A DNA stretch of 64,000 nucleotides from Asticcacaulis excentricus CB 48 (GCF_000175215.2 NC_014816.1:927001-991000); one strand, 5' to 3'; positions 51,792 through 60,340 are shown, counted from the first letter of the stretch. The notes: generated by a model from the letters alone, not told the origin. Translations and numbers: made by a program.

Positions 51792-51979
51792 TTGGTGCGA
51801 TAGGGCGTTTCAGGGGCGGGGCATATACTGAGGCCCAGCTTAGCTGTTCATACGTTTAAGCCGGGATGGGTTTTCTCCTAGCCCATTTTGGACATTAAGG
51901 GGCAAATTTCCACTCCGCTGCTGCACCTTGCCGCAGGAGAGTGTGATCTAAAAACCCCAATAACCCGAGGGATATCTCA

Positions 51980-53569
51980 ATGGATATGATGACGGTCGAT
52001 CTATCAAGGCTACAGTTTGCCTTGACAGCGCTGTATCACTTTCTGTTCGTCCCGCTGACGCTTGGCCTTTCCTTCATGCTGGTCATCATGGAAAGCGTCT
52101 ATGTGCTGACGCGGCGCGAAATCTGGCGCACCATTACCCGTTTCTGGGGCACACTTTTCGGCATCAACTTCGTGCTGGGCGTGGCCACGGGTCTGACCAT
52201 GGAATTCCAGTTCGGAACCAACTGGTCCTACTATTCACACTTTGTCGGCGACATCTTCGGCGCGCCTCTGGCGATTGAGGGTCTGATGGCCTTCTTCCTC
52301 GAAGCGACCTTTGTCGGCCTGATGTTCTTTGGCTGGGAACGCCTGTCGCGCGTCGGACACCTGATCGTGACGCTCCTTGTGGCTCTGGGCACCAACTTGT
52401 CAGCCCTGTGGATTCTGATCGCCAATGGCTGGATGCAGAACCCGGTCGGTGCGGACTTCAACCCGGCCACCATGCGCATGGAAGTCTCGGACTTCATGGC
52501 AGTGCTGTTCAATCCGGTGGCGCAGGCTAAGTTCGTGCACACCGTGTCGGCGGGCTATGTGATCGCGGCGGTCTTCGTCCTTGGCGTATCGGCTATCTAT
52601 CTGCTTAAGGGTAAGTGGGTGTCGGTCGCGAAGCGTTCGATGGCGGTAGCGGCGGCCTTTGGTCTGGCCTCCTCGCTGTCGGTCGTCGTTCTGGGCGACG
52701 AGTCAGGCTATGCCCTGACCGATAACCAGAAGATGAAGCTGGCGGCGCTTGAAGCCATGTGGCACACCGAGCCGGCCCCGGCGGGTCTGACTCTGTTTGG
52801 CATCCCCAACCTGACGACCCAGCACACCGATATGGAAGTCAAGGTGCCTTATGTTCTGGGCCTGATCTCCACGCGCTCGCTCGACCGTCCGGTCATCGGC
52901 ATCCTTGACCTCGTTGAAACGGCGGAACACCGCATCCAGTCGGGTGTGGCTGCCTATGACGCCGTGGAAAAGCTGAAGGTGAACCCCGAAGACCTCGCCG
53001 CCCGCGCGCAGTTTGAAGCGCACAAACGCGACATCGGTTACGGCTATCTCTTGAAAAAGTACGTCGCCGATCCGCGTACCGCGGACGCCGCCCTCATCCA
53101 GAAAGCCGCCCTCGACACCATCCCCAATGTGCCGGTGATGTTCTGGACCTTCCGTCTAATGGCCGCGATCGGCTTTGCGATGATCGCCCTGTTCGCGGTG
53201 GCCTTCGTACTAGTCTCCCTACGCAAGGCCGAGCATACCCGCTGGTTCCTTCGGCTGTGCGTGCTGGCCATCCCGCTTCCCTGGCTGGCGGCGGAAGCCG
53301 GGTGGGTGTTGGCTGAGCTGGGACGTCAGCCCTGGGCCGTCGAAGGCGTCCTGCCCACCTTTATGGGTGCGTCCAGCCTCACCGTCGGGCAAATCTGGGT
53401 GACCATAGTGGGCTTCACCCTGCTGTACGGCACGCTGGCCGTCATCGAGGTCGGCCTGCTGGTCAAGACGATCAAGACCGGTCCCTATGCGTCGAAATTC
53501 GGTCGTATGCACGATGCCGAAGAGACCAGCCCGCTGCAAAGTGGTGGCCTCGCCGGCCCGGCAGAATAA
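51980..53569 (+). CDS. cydA: Cytochrome bd ubiquinol oxidase subunit I
   Basis: A 529-residue membrane protein carrying hemes b558, b595 and d. Visible ligands: the heme His in TALYHFLFVPLTLGLS, the proton-path glutamates around GAPLAIEGLMAFFLEA, and the later His in AKFVHTVSAGYVIAA. GRQPW in VLAELGRQPWAVEG is the family signature. The quinol-binding Q-loop is long, as in E. coli (GDESGY, then EAMWHTEPAPAGLTLFG). It reduces O2 with high affinity and no proton pumping. GAGGG lies before the ATG. It forms an operon with cydB and cydX. Confidence 0.97.
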   Translation: MDMMTVDLSRLQFALTALYHFLFVPLTLGLSFMLVIMESVYVLTRREIWRTITRFWGTLFGINFVLGVATGLTMEFQFGTNWSYYSHFVGDIFGAPLAIEGLMAFFLEATFVGLMFFGWERLSRVGHLIVTLLVALGTNLSALWILIANGWMQNPVGADFNPATMRMEVSDFMAVLFNPVAQAKFVHTVSAGYVIAAVFVLGVSAIYLLKGKWVSVAKRSMAVAAAFGLASSLSVVVLGDESGYALTDNQKMKLAALEAMWHTEPAPAGLTLFGIPNLTTQHTDMEVKVPYVLGLISTRSLDRPVIGILDLVETAEHRIQSGVAAYDAVEKLKVNPEDLAARAQFEAHKRDIGYGYLLKKYVADPRTADAALIQKAALDTIPNVPVMFWTFRLMAAIGFAMIALFAVAFVLVSLRKAEHTRWFLRLCVLAIPLPWLAAEAGWVLAELGRQPWAVEGVLPTFMGASSLTVGQIWVTIVGFTLLYGTLAVIEVGLLVKTIKTGPYASKFGRMHDAEETSPLQSGGLAGPAE

Positions 53570-53593
53570 CGCGCAGACAAAGGAGTAACCCTT

Positions 53594-54754
53594 ATGGAAC
53601 TACCTATCGACTACATGACCTTGCGGGTCATCTGGTGGCTGCTCATGGGCGTGCTGCTGATCGGCTTCGCCATTATGGACGGCTATGCGCTGGGCACGCT
53701 GGCGACCCTGCCGTTCGTCGCCAAAACCGACGAAGAACGCCGGGCGGTGATCAACACCGTCTCGGCCACCTGGGAAGGCAATCAGGTGTGGCTCATTTTG
53801 GGGGGCGGTGCCATCTTTGCCGCCTGGCCCTTCGTCTATGCAGTGAGCTTCTCCGGCTTTTATCTCGCCATGTTCCTTGTGCTGTCAGCGCTGATCCTGC
53901 GTCCGGTCGGCTTCAAGTACCGCTCTAAGCGGCCTGGCAAGGCGTGGCGCAACAACTGGGACTGGGCGCTGTTCATCGGCGGCTTTGTCCCGGCTCTGGT
54001 CTTCGGCGTGGCCGTCGGCAATGTGCTTCAGGGCGCACCGTTTAGCCTCGATAGTGACCTGCGCATCACCTATCACGATCAGTTTCTGGGCGGCCTGCTC
54101 GGCCTATTCAGCCCCTTCACCGTCCTGTGCGGGCTGACCTCTGTGGCCATGCTGCTGCTCCAAGGGGCGACCTGGGTGTCGCTGAAAATCGAAAAGGGTG
54201 CCCTGCGTGATCGCGCCATCACCTACGGCGTCTATGCGGCTCTTGGGGTGATCGTCCTCTATGCGTTGGGGGGCGTCTATCTCGCCTATGGCGGTCTGGG
54301 CTTCAAGGTCGTGGGCGACGTCGCCGTCAATGGCCCGTCCAATCCGCGCAATGCCGAGGTCGTCAAGGAGGCCGGCGCGTGGCTCCTCAACTACGGCACC
54401 TATCCGTGGATGATCGCCGCCCCGGTGCTGGGCTTTGTGGGCACACTGCTAGCGCTTCTGGGCCTGAAGACCAAGGCCGATCCGTGGGCCTTTATCGGGT
54501 CTTCTATCGGCGTGTTGGGCATAATTGGCAGTGTAGGTGTTTCGATGTTCCCCATTATCCTGCCCTCCACCGTCGATGCCCGCTCCAGCCTGCTGGTGTG
54601 GACGGCTTCAAGCTCGCACACCACGCTGTTCATCATGCTGGGTGTGACGCTGGTCTTCCTGCCTATCGTCCTACTCTACACGGCCTGGGTCTATAAGGTG
54701 CTGTTCGGCCGCATTGAGGTGAAGGCGTTGAAGACGAATCCGGACCTTTATTGA
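53594..54754 (+). CDS. cydB: Cytochrome bd ubiquinol oxidase subunit II
   Basis: A 386-residue subunit with about eight to nine helices that stabilises subunit I. Family marks are the N-terminal LIGFAIMDGYALGTLATLPF, TVSATWEGNQVWLILGGGAIFAAWP, and RPVGFKYRSKRPGKAWRNNWD. AAAGGAG precedes the ATG, 24 bases after cydA. The small cydX gene follows after a 135-base stretch of hairpins. Confidence 0.97.
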   Translation: MELPIDYMTLRVIWWLLMGVLLIGFAIMDGYALGTLATLPFVAKTDEERRAVINTVSATWEGNQVWLILGGGAIFAAWPFVYAVSFSGFYLAMFLVLSALILRPVGFKYRSKRPGKAWRNNWDWALFIGGFVPALVFGVAVGNVLQGAPFSLDSDLRITYHDQFLGGLLGLFSPFTVLCGLTSVAMLLLQGATWVSLKIEKGALRDRAITYGVYAALGVIVLYALGGVYLAYGGLGFKVVGDVAVNGPSNPRNAEVVKEAGAWLLNYGTYPWMIAAPVLGFVGTLLALLGLKTKADPWAFIGSSIGVLGIIGSVGVSMFPIILPSTVDARSSLLVWTASSSHTTLFIMLGVTLVFLPIVLLYTAWVYKVLFGRIEVKALKTNPDLY

Positions 54755-54759
54755 AAGCC

Positions 54760-54874
54760 TGGGGAAACATTGTTTCCCCATGTGCTCCCTTTTAAACATC
54801 GTGAGGCATTTTCTCGGGGCCGCCCGCAGAAAATGCACCACTTTCCAAAGTCAGGCTTTGCCTCCGGCAAAGCC
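54760..54874 (+). promoter_or_regulatory. Three tandem hairpins between cydB and cydX
   Basis: Three separate palindromes: TGGGGAAACA-T-TGTTTCCCCA (54760-54780), GCATTTTCT/AGAAAATGC (54806-54836, with an inner CGGG/CCCG) and GGCTTTGCC-TCC-GGCAAAGCC (54854-54874). The last ends one base before the GAAAGGAG ribosome-binding region of cydX. None has a good T run, so mRNA processing, stability or translational control is more likely than plain termination. Confidence 0.75.
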
Positions 54875-54889
54875 GAAAGGAGTCGCAAA

Positions 54890-55012
54890 ATGTGGTATTT
54901 TACCTGGGTGCTAGGCCTCGGTCTGGCCGTGACCTTCGGAATTTTGAACGGGATCTGGTTCGAATTTCTCACGACCGATGATCCCGATGCCGAAGACCCG
55001 CATAGGGACTGA
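54890..55012 (+). CDS. cydX: Cytochrome bd small subunit CydX
   Basis: A 40-residue single-helix protein (MWYFTWVLGLGLAVTFGILN, then IWFEFLTTDDPDAEDPHRD). The MWYFxW start and the Glu after the helix are the CydX/YbgT family hallmark. It caps subunit I and is needed for stable, active oxidase. AAAGGAG lies before the ATG. A longer in-frame upstream reading through the hairpins is rejected. It is the last gene of the cydABX unit. Confidence 0.93.
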   Translation: MWYFTWVLGLGLAVTFGILNGIWFEFLTTDDPDAEDPHRD

Positions 55013-55017
55013 GATGC

Positions 55018-55050
55018 AAAAAACCCCGCCGATGACGGCGGGGTTTGGTT
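55018..55050. terminator. Bidirectional terminator after cydX and the CapD-like gene
   Basis: AAACCCCGCCG-ATGA-CGGCGGGGTTT is an 11-bp perfect stem with A and T runs on either side. It serves both converging genes. Confidence 0.9.
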
Positions 55051-56254
55051 AGACTTCTTCGGTGTGCGGTGTCGGCGGAGCCGGGGAGTAGTCGCGCAGG
55101 GTTTTGACAAAGCGGAAGACCTGCGCCTTGACGATTTCGTCCTCACCGCGTTCTGCCAGCGTGAACAGATCGCTCATCAGGTTGGGCGACAGGTGCAGGT
55201 CCATCGCCTGATTAACCACCTTGAAAATGCCCGGTCGGAGGGGCTCGCGGATTTCGTTGTCGTCCAGCAGCGCCTCGGTGATCTTTTCACCGTCGCGCAG
55301 GCCGGTCAGGACGATCTTGATGTCCCTTTCGACCTTGAGGCCGTACATGTCGATCATGCGCTTCGCCAGATCGTATATACGGATCGGCTCGCCCATTTCG
55401 AGGATATACAGGCTCGATTTTTCCGACAGGTTCGTCGCGTTGTGCATGGCCGCCGTCATGACCAGTTGCACCGCTTCGAAAATGGTCATGAAGAAGCGTT
55501 CGACCTTGGGGTCGGTCAGCGTAATCGGCCCACCGCGTTCGATCTGCGCGCGGAACAGCGGCACAACAGACCCCGTCGAGCCCAGTACATTGCCAAAGCG
55601 CACGACGCAGGCCTGATTGAGGTGGCCCATTTGCGACGAAATCAGGTGTTCGGCCAGACGCTTGGTCGCCCCCATCATCGAGGCCGGGGCCACGGCCTTA
55701 TCCGATGAGATAAGCACCAGTTGCTTCACATTGGCTGCCTGCGCCGCGTCGATGACGTACTGCGTGCCCATGACATTGGTGAGCACGCCTTCCGACGGAT
55801 TGATCTCGACCATCGGCACGTGTTTAAGCGCTGCCGCGTGGAAGATGACATCGGGCTTCTGCGCTACGAAGATGGCTTCAAGGCGCGCTTTGCGCCGGAT
55901 GGAGCACAGAATCAGGCTGACCGGCGGCTTGCCAAATTCTAGGTTCAGCGACTGCTCGACATCGTATAGCGCCAGTTCGCTGTGGTCGATCAGGGTGACG
56001 TGTGCCGCCCCCAGTCGCAAGGCCTGACGTGCGATCTCAGAGCCGATGGAACCGCCGCCGCCCGTAATCAGGATGCGCTTGCCGGCATAGAAGGCGTTCA
56101 GCGCCGCGTGGTCCAGATGCACCTGCGGGCGTTGCAGAAGCGACTTGTACGAAATCTGATCATTGGGATCTGCCAGCGTCAACCTAACGTTGCGCCGCCC
56201 CATCAAGCCCGACTTGGCCAGAAACCGCAAAATACGATAGTTAAATATGGCCAT
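55049..56254 (-). CDS. CapD/FlaA1-type nucleotide-sugar 4,6-dehydratase
   Basis: A 401-residue extended SDR enzyme of the polysaccharide biosynthesis family (PF02719), which acts on UDP-GlcNAc-like sugars for surface polysaccharide or glycan synthesis. The NAD(P) motif ITGGGGSIGSEIARQ, AAALKHVPMVE and SSDKAVAPASMMGATKR are present. Met replaces Tyr in the YxxxK position, which is normal for this family. The ~250-residue membrane and CoA-binding-like N-terminal part of the long WbpM type is missing; the N terminus is only a short basic helix (FNYRILRFLAKSGLMG). The exact sugar product is unknown. Confidence 0.88.
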   Translation of the reverse strand: MAIFNYRILRFLAKSGLMGRRNVRLTLADPNDQISYKSLLQRPQVHLDHAALNAFYAGKRILITGGGGSIGSEIARQALRLGAAHVTLIDHSELALYDVEQSLNLEFGKPPVSLILCSIRRKARLEAIFVAQKPDVIFHAAALKHVPMVEINPSEGVLTNVMGTQYVIDAAQAANVKQLVLISSDKAVAPASMMGATKRLAEHLISSQMGHLNQACVVRFGNVLGSTGSVVPLFRAQIERGGPITLTDPKVERFFMTIFEAVQLVMTAAMHNATNLSEKSSLYILEMGEPIRIYDLAKRMIDMYGLKVERDIKIVLTGLRDGEKITEALLDDNEIREPLRPGIFKVVNQAMDLHLSPNLMSDLFTLAERGEDEIVKAQVFRFVKTLRDYSPAPPTPHTEEV

Positions 56255-56435
56255 ACGAACCTAATACCGGCCCCGGAAAAGAATAAAGCCTACAGGCATT
56301 GACACCCCCCGCGTCGTGCGTGCATGGCGATGAAAAAGCGTTCGCCAGCGTGCAACTTACAGCTTTTCGTGAAAAAAGAATAAGGTAATTTTGTGGGCAA
56401 CCGATTTTCCCCAACAGTTTTCCACCGGTAGCTTT

Positions 56436-56687
56436 ATGAAGGTCACAGTTCTCTTTTTTGGCAAGGTGGCCGACGTGATGGGCGAGCGGCAGCGCTTGTT
56501 TGACATTACTGATACGCCGGCGCGGCTGTTTGACCTGCGTCAGAGCGTTCTGGAATCAGCTTTTGCCTCCGGCGCGCTTGAGGCTCAACGGGTGTTGATG
56601 AGTGTCAACCAGACCCTGACCCCCGACGACCGCCCGTTGCACGACGGTGATGAGGTGGCCTTTTTTCCCGTCTTTTCGGGGGGCTAA
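56436..56687 (+). CDS. moaD: Molybdopterin synthase sulfur carrier subunit
   Basis: An 83-residue ubiquitin-like protein ending in the required Gly-Gly (FFPVFSGG), which is thiocarboxylated to donate sulfur for molybdopterin. It opens with KVTVLFFGKVADVMGE. The ATG at 56436 gives the family start; the RBS is weak (GGTAG). It is followed by moaE four bases later. Confidence 0.93.
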   Translation: MKVTVLFFGKVADVMGERQRLFDITDTPARLFDLRQSVLESAFASGALEAQRVLMSVNQTLTPDDRPLHDGDEVAFFPVFSGG

Positions 56688-56691
56688 GGGC

Positions 56692-57153
56692 ATGGCGTCT
56701 GTCGAAACCCTGTTGCTGCCGCAGGCGCTGGACGGGCAGGCCCTTTATGGCCGCTTTGTCGCGGCCAACCGCGGGGCCGGGGCCATTGTCACCTTTTCCG
56801 GCCGCGTGCGCGGTGAGACGACAGAAGGCGCGGTGTCGCATCTGTGGCTCGACTGGTATCCCGGAATGAGCGAGCAGAGCCTCAAGGCCATTGCTGAAGC
56901 CGCCGCTGAGCGTTTTGACGTGCAGGCCCTTCTGGTGGCGCATCGCTGCGGCGCGGTGAAGGCCGAAGACGAGATTGTGTTTGTGGTAGCGGCTTCGGCC
57001 CATCGGCGGGCGGCCTTTGAGGCGGCGGACTATTTGATGGATCGTCTTAAGTCCGAGGCAGCCCTGTGGAAGCGCGAGGTTGGTCCGGGCTTTGCGCGCT
57101 GGGTTGAGCCGACGGCCACAGACGCCGTCGATCTGAAACGGTGGAAATTATGA
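56692..57153 (+). CDS. moaE: Molybdopterin synthase catalytic subunit
   Basis: A 153-residue enzyme subunit that joins with MoaD to form molybdopterin from cyclic pyranopterin. Family marks are GAIVTFSGRVRGE, VAHRCGAVKAEDEIVFVVAAS, and the catalytic lysine region RLKSEAALWKRE. The ATG at 56692 lies just after the moaD stop with AAGGG upstream. Its stop overlaps the moaC start by four bases. Confidence 0.95.
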   Translation: MASVETLLLPQALDGQALYGRFVAANRGAGAIVTFSGRVRGETTEGAVSHLWLDWYPGMSEQSLKAIAEAAAERFDVQALLVAHRCGAVKAEDEIVFVVAASAHRRAAFEAADYLMDRLKSEAALWKREVGPGFARWVEPTATDAVDLKRWKL

Positions 57154-57626
57154 GCGAAAACAGCTTGTCACACGTAGGCAAGGATGGCCGCGCCCACATG
57201 GTCGATGTCGGCGCGAAGGCCTTTACGGCGCGCAAAGCCCGCGCTGAGGGGCGGCTGTTCTGCGCCGGTGAGACTCTGGCCATTGTGCGCGACGGCAGGG
57301 CCCCTAAGGGCGCGGTGATCTCCACGGCTGAGATCGCGGGCATCATGGCGGCCAAGAAGACCGCGGACCTGATCCCCATGTGCCACCCTTTGAGCCTCTC
57401 CAAGGTGGGGCTCGAGATAGTGATGGATGAGACACTGCCGGGCTTTCGCCTCAGCGCGGAGGTCAGGACATCGGGGCAGACGGGCGTCGAGATGGAGGCC
57501 CTGACGGCCGTGTCGGTTGCGGCGCTGACCCTCTATGACATGCTGAAAGCCGTCGATAAGACCATGCGTATCGACGGCATAGAGGTGGTGGCCAAGGCCG
57601 GTGGCAAGGCCGATTACGGGTATTAA
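57150..57626 (+). CDS. moaC: Cyclic pyranopterin monophosphate synthase
   Basis: A 158-residue enzyme that forms cyclic pyranopterin from the MoaA product, the first stage of molybdenum cofactor synthesis. Key parts are MVDVGAKAFTARKARAEG, KTADLIPMCHPLSLSKVGLE (active-site His) and TGVEMEALTAVSVAALTLYDMLKAVDK. The ATG at 57150 overlaps the moaE stop (ATGA); an ATG at 57141 is also in frame. moaA is not in the window. It converges with prmA, six bases apart. Confidence 0.96.
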   Translation: MSENSLSHVGKDGRAHMVDVGAKAFTARKARAEGRLFCAGETLAIVRDGRAPKGAVISTAEIAGIMAAKKTADLIPMCHPLSLSKVGLEIVMDETLPGFRLSAEVRTSGQTGVEMEALTAVSVAALTLYDMLKAVDKTMRIDGIEVVAKAGGKADYGY

Positions 57627-57632
57627 CTACTG

Positions 57633-58502
57633 CTAACTACCGCGCTGCATCACAAGCGTGCACCAAGCGTCGCGGTGGATGCGGCGCACCACGCGGAAAC
57701 CCTTGGACAGGTAGGCGGCCTTGACGAACCGCTCCTGCGTTCGCAATAGGCCCGACAGGATGACCGTACCGCCCGGCTTGAGCGCCGTCTTTATCGACTG
57801 CGACAGACCGACCAGTGGGCGCGCCAAGATATTGGCGAAGACGAGATCGTAGGGGGCGTCCTTGCGCACGTCCTTGTGGTTCAGGCCGTTGGCCCACACA
57901 AAGCGCGCGGCGGCCGCGTTAAGCTTTGCGTTTTCGTTGGAAATACGCACGCTTATAGCGTCGATATCGGTGCCGACGGCATATTTGGTGCCGGTCTTTG
58001 CGGCGGCAATGGCCAGAACGCCGGTGCCTGCACCGACATCCAGCACGCGCTCATAACGGTGCTTTTTCAGCAGGTCGTTATAGGCCCACAGGCAACCGAC
58101 TGTTGTGCCGTGATGGCCCGTTCCGAAGGCCGCCCCGGCTTCGATACGCAGATTAACCGCGTTGAGCGGCTTTTTGCCGCGATCGTGAATACCGTACACG
58201 AAGAATCGACCGGCGCGTACGGGCGGCAGACCCGACAGGGCCATGGCCAACCAGTCTGCATCGGCCAGCTGATCCGCCGTGACGACCAGTTCCGGATATT
58301 CCGCCAGAAGTTCTTGTAAACGCTCGTCTTCCTCCTCTGTGGTGGGGAAGGCGTCGATGCGCCAAATATTGCGGTCCTCATCCTCTTCGAGGATCGAGTA
58401 GGTCGCGCCTTCGAGCCAGGCATCGTTATCGATGGCCTCGGCAGCTGTTTCTGCCACCAGACGGGGGCCTTTTGCGATGATTTGTTGTGGATTATAAGTC
58501 AT
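57633..58502 (-). CDS. prmA: Ribosomal protein L11 methyltransferase
   Basis: A 289-residue SAM-dependent methyltransferase that trimethylates ribosomal protein L11. The SAM site reads RVLDVGAGTGVLAIAAAKTG, with AFGTGHHGTT upstream and DLVFANILARPL (the catalytic NI-x-A region) downstream. The N-terminal substrate-binding domain is present though divergent. It is divergent from the Lys/Ala-rich gene, with a 20-bp palindrome in the shared upstream region. Confidence 0.94.
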   Translation of the reverse strand: MTYNPQQIIAKGPRLVAETAAEAIDNDAWLEGATYSILEEDEDRNIWRIDAFPTTEEEDERLQELLAEYPELVVTADQLADADWLAMALSGLPPVRAGRFFVYGIHDRGKKPLNAVNLRIEAGAAFGTGHHGTTVGCLWAYNDLLKKHRYERVLDVGAGTGVLAIAAAKTGTKYAVGTDIDAISVRISNENAKLNAAAARFVWANGLNHKDVRKDAPYDLVFANILARPLVGLSQSIKTALKPGGTVILSGLLRTQERFVKAAYLSKGFRVVRRIHRDAWCTLVMQRGS

Positions 58503-58560
58503 TGTAGGCTTTGCAGATCGTCCGATTCGATGTGACGGAAGCGTTTCAACGGTCTTTTAT

Positions 58561-58580
58561 GCGTAAGGGAGCCCTTACGC
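58561..58580. promoter_or_regulatory. 20-bp palindrome upstream of the Ala/Lys-rich gene
   Basis: GCGTAAGGGAGCCCTTACGC has 9-bp arms and a 2-base centre, 17 bases before the ATG of the plus-strand gene and 58 bases before prmA. The tight centre suits a protein-binding operator better than an RNA hairpin. The regulator is unknown. Confidence 0.45.
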
Positions 58581-58597
58581 CAATGGGAAAGTAGGCA

Positions 58598-59419
58598 ATG
58601 GCGACGGAAAAAAAGACGAAGACGGTAAAGGCGACGGAGATTCCGGCGGATGCCGGGGTGAAAAAGACCATCGCCCGTAAGGCACCCGCACCTAAGCCTG
58701 CGCCGGAAGCCGCAGTGAAGGCGGCGACCGAAAAGACCGTCAAGGCTGCCGACGCTACGGCCCGGAAGGCGGCCAAGACCGCCGCGGCTGTGACCAAAAA
58801 GGCCGAAACGGCCACAAAGGCGGCCACCGCGAAGATCGAAAGGGCCGCCAAGACCGCCAAAGCTAAGGTGGAGAAGGCCGAGAAGGTCGTCGAAGCCGAG
58901 GTGAAGAAGGCTGCCCGCTCCACGACCCGCGCCGCCAAGTCCGTTGCTGCAATTGAGCCCAAGGTGACAAAGGCCCGCACCCGAGCCTCCAAGGCTGTGG
59001 AAGCGGCTCAGGGCGAGATCGACAAGGCCGTAAAGCGTGCCAAGCCGGCGCTCGACAAGGCCGCAAAAACGGCCAGCGCCGCTGCCGCCGTCGCCAAGGA
59101 CAAGCTGGAAGACGCCGCCGAAGCCGCCAAGCCCGTCGTCGAACAGGCCAAAGCCAAGCTTGAGGACGTCGTCGAGGCCGCCAAGCCGAAGATCGAGGAG
59201 GCAGTGCACAAGGCCGAAGAGGTTGCCGCCGCCGCTAAAGAAAAGCTGGATGAGGCCGTCGAAAAGGCCAAGCCGGTACTGAACGAGGCCAAGGAGGCGG
59301 TTGAAGAGGCCGTGGCTAAGGCCCAGACCGAAGCTCACAAGGTGCAGGAAGAGGTCAAGAAGGCTCAGGCGCAGGTTAAGAAGCGCGGATTCTTTGACTG
59401 GCTGTTCGGCCGCAAATAG
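58598..59419 (+). CDS. Ala/Lys-rich helical protein with conserved-looking aromatic tail
   Basis: A 273-residue protein made almost wholly of Ala, Lys, Glu, Val and Thr. Residues ~1-115 are strongly basic and resemble histone H1-like or AlgP-type tails (KAAKTAAAVTKKAETATKAA). Residues ~120-255 alternate Lys and Glu in long amphipathic helices with an 11-13-residue rhythm (DEAVEKAKPVLNEAKEAVEE), like phasins or apolipoproteins. The last 13 residues are different: KKRGFFDWLFGRK, a short aromatic amphipathic end that could bind a membrane or partner. It could be a DNA-condensing protein, a phasin-like coat or a membrane-surface protein. The function is unknown. A hydrolase gene follows 19 bases later. 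Confidence 0.75.
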   Translation: MATEKKTKTVKATEIPADAGVKKTIARKAPAPKPAPEAAVKAATEKTVKAADATARKAAKTAAAVTKKAETATKAATAKIERAAKTAKAKVEKAEKVVEAEVKKAARSTTRAAKSVAAIEPKVTKARTRASKAVEAAQGEIDKAVKRAKPALDKAAKTASAAAAVAKDKLEDAAEAAKPVVEQAKAKLEDVVEAAKPKIEEAVHKAEEVAAAAKEKLDEAVEKAKPVLNEAKEAVEEAVAKAQTEAHKVQEEVKKAQAQVKKRGFFDWLFGRK

Positions 59420-59438
59420 GCGAAGGGGCAAGCGGCGG

Positions 59439-60191
59439 ATGAATGAAGTCCTGCCGGTCATCGGCATCACTTGCTGCCATCGGGACTTCGGTGTCGAGAA
59501 GGCGCAGGCGGTTATGGACCGTTATGTTCGCGCGGCCACGACCTACGCCGAATGCTCTGCCGTGCTCATCCCGGCCAATACCGGCTTTTTTGACGCCCGT
59601 TCCGTCGCTAAGCGACTGGACGGGCTTTTGCTGACCGGGTCGCCCTCCAATATCGAAGCGCACCGCTATGGTCAGGCCGAAGGGGAGGGGCCGTTCGACG
59701 CCGAACGCGATGCGGTCTCGTTTGCGCTCATCGAATGCCTGACCCTGATGGGTAGGCCGGTCTTCGGGATTTGCCGAGGCTTTCAGGAGATCAATGTGGC
59801 GCTGGGCGGGACTCTGCGTCGGGATCTGGGGACGGCGCCCGTGGGCTCCGAGCGGCTTGACCATCACGCCCCAGCGCAGACCCGTTTTGCCGACATGTTT
59901 GACCACGCGCATCCAGTGGCCCTGACCCCAGACGGTGTACTTGCGCGAGCCGTCGGACGTGAGGCGCTGAGGGTCAATTCGGTCCATTTTCAGGGGGTTG
60001 ACCGGCTGGCTGAGGGGCTAAGCGTCGAGGCCGTAGCCCCCGATGGCGTGGTCGAAGCCTTCAGCGCCAATATCGGCGGTGCGCAGGTGTTGGGGGTGCA
60101 GTGGCACCCGGAATGGCAGCCAGAGCTTTATCCCGACCGCCAGGCGTTCTTCCGCCTTCTCGGCGCAGCCGTTCGCGGAAACGCGATTTAA
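59439..60191 (+). CDS. Gamma-glutamyl-gamma-aminobutyrate hydrolase-like class I amidotransferase
   Basis: A 250-residue PuuD-type hydrolase (PF07722), which releases GABA or a related amine from its gamma-glutamyl adduct in putrescine breakdown. The nucleophile Cys lies in VFGICRGFQEINVALGG and the catalytic His-Glu in LGVQWHPEWQ. The LLTGSPSNIEAHRYG segment is also typical. The ATG at 59439 is used because similarity begins there; the upstream frame is an Arg-rich shadow of the preceding gene. A class III aminotransferase of the putrescine type lies downstream after a 747-base gap. Confidence 0.88.
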   Translation: MNEVLPVIGITCCHRDFGVEKAQAVMDRYVRAATTYAECSAVLIPANTGFFDARSVAKRLDGLLLTGSPSNIEAHRYGQAEGEGPFDAERDAVSFALIECLTLMGRPVFGICRGFQEINVALGGTLRRDLGTAPVGSERLDHHAPAQTRFADMFDHAHPVALTPDGVLARAVGREALRVNSVHFQGVDRLAEGLSVEAVAPDGVVEAFSANIGGAQVLGVQWHPEWQPELYPDRQAFFRLLGAAVRGNAI

Positions 60192-60252
60192 CTTTGGCCT
60201 CGTCTGATAAGGTTTGCCACCTTCCGTTTGGCGGCGGTGTCAGTAGGGTTGG

Positions 60253-60340
60253 AACCACAGATTACCGAGATGTGCGCTGCGCGGGGATGCGAGGGCCTCG
60301 GGCCACCTATCTATCTGTGAAGTCTGCGCAATCTGTGGTT
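60253..60340. repeat. 88-bp element with perfect 11-bp terminal inverted repeats
   Basis: AACCACAGATT at the left end is the exact inverse complement of AATCTGTGGTT at the right end. Similar words (ACCACAGA and TCTGTGAAATCTGTGG) flank the IS110 remnant at 39165-39485. It may be a small non-autonomous element. No gene lies inside. Confidence 0.6.

Noticed and set aside
51792..51979. FNR-type box (TTGAT-N4-ATCAA) between cydD and cydA
   Set aside because: No match close to the consensus was seen in either orientation.
58499..59470. 323-codon reverse frame opposite the Ala/Lys-rich gene, apparently Leu/Gly-rich and membrane-like
   Set aside because: It is the antisense of Lys/Ala codons, which read as Leu/Phe/Gly. 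The plus-strand frame has a proper start and a meaningful end; the reverse frame overlaps prmA's start region.
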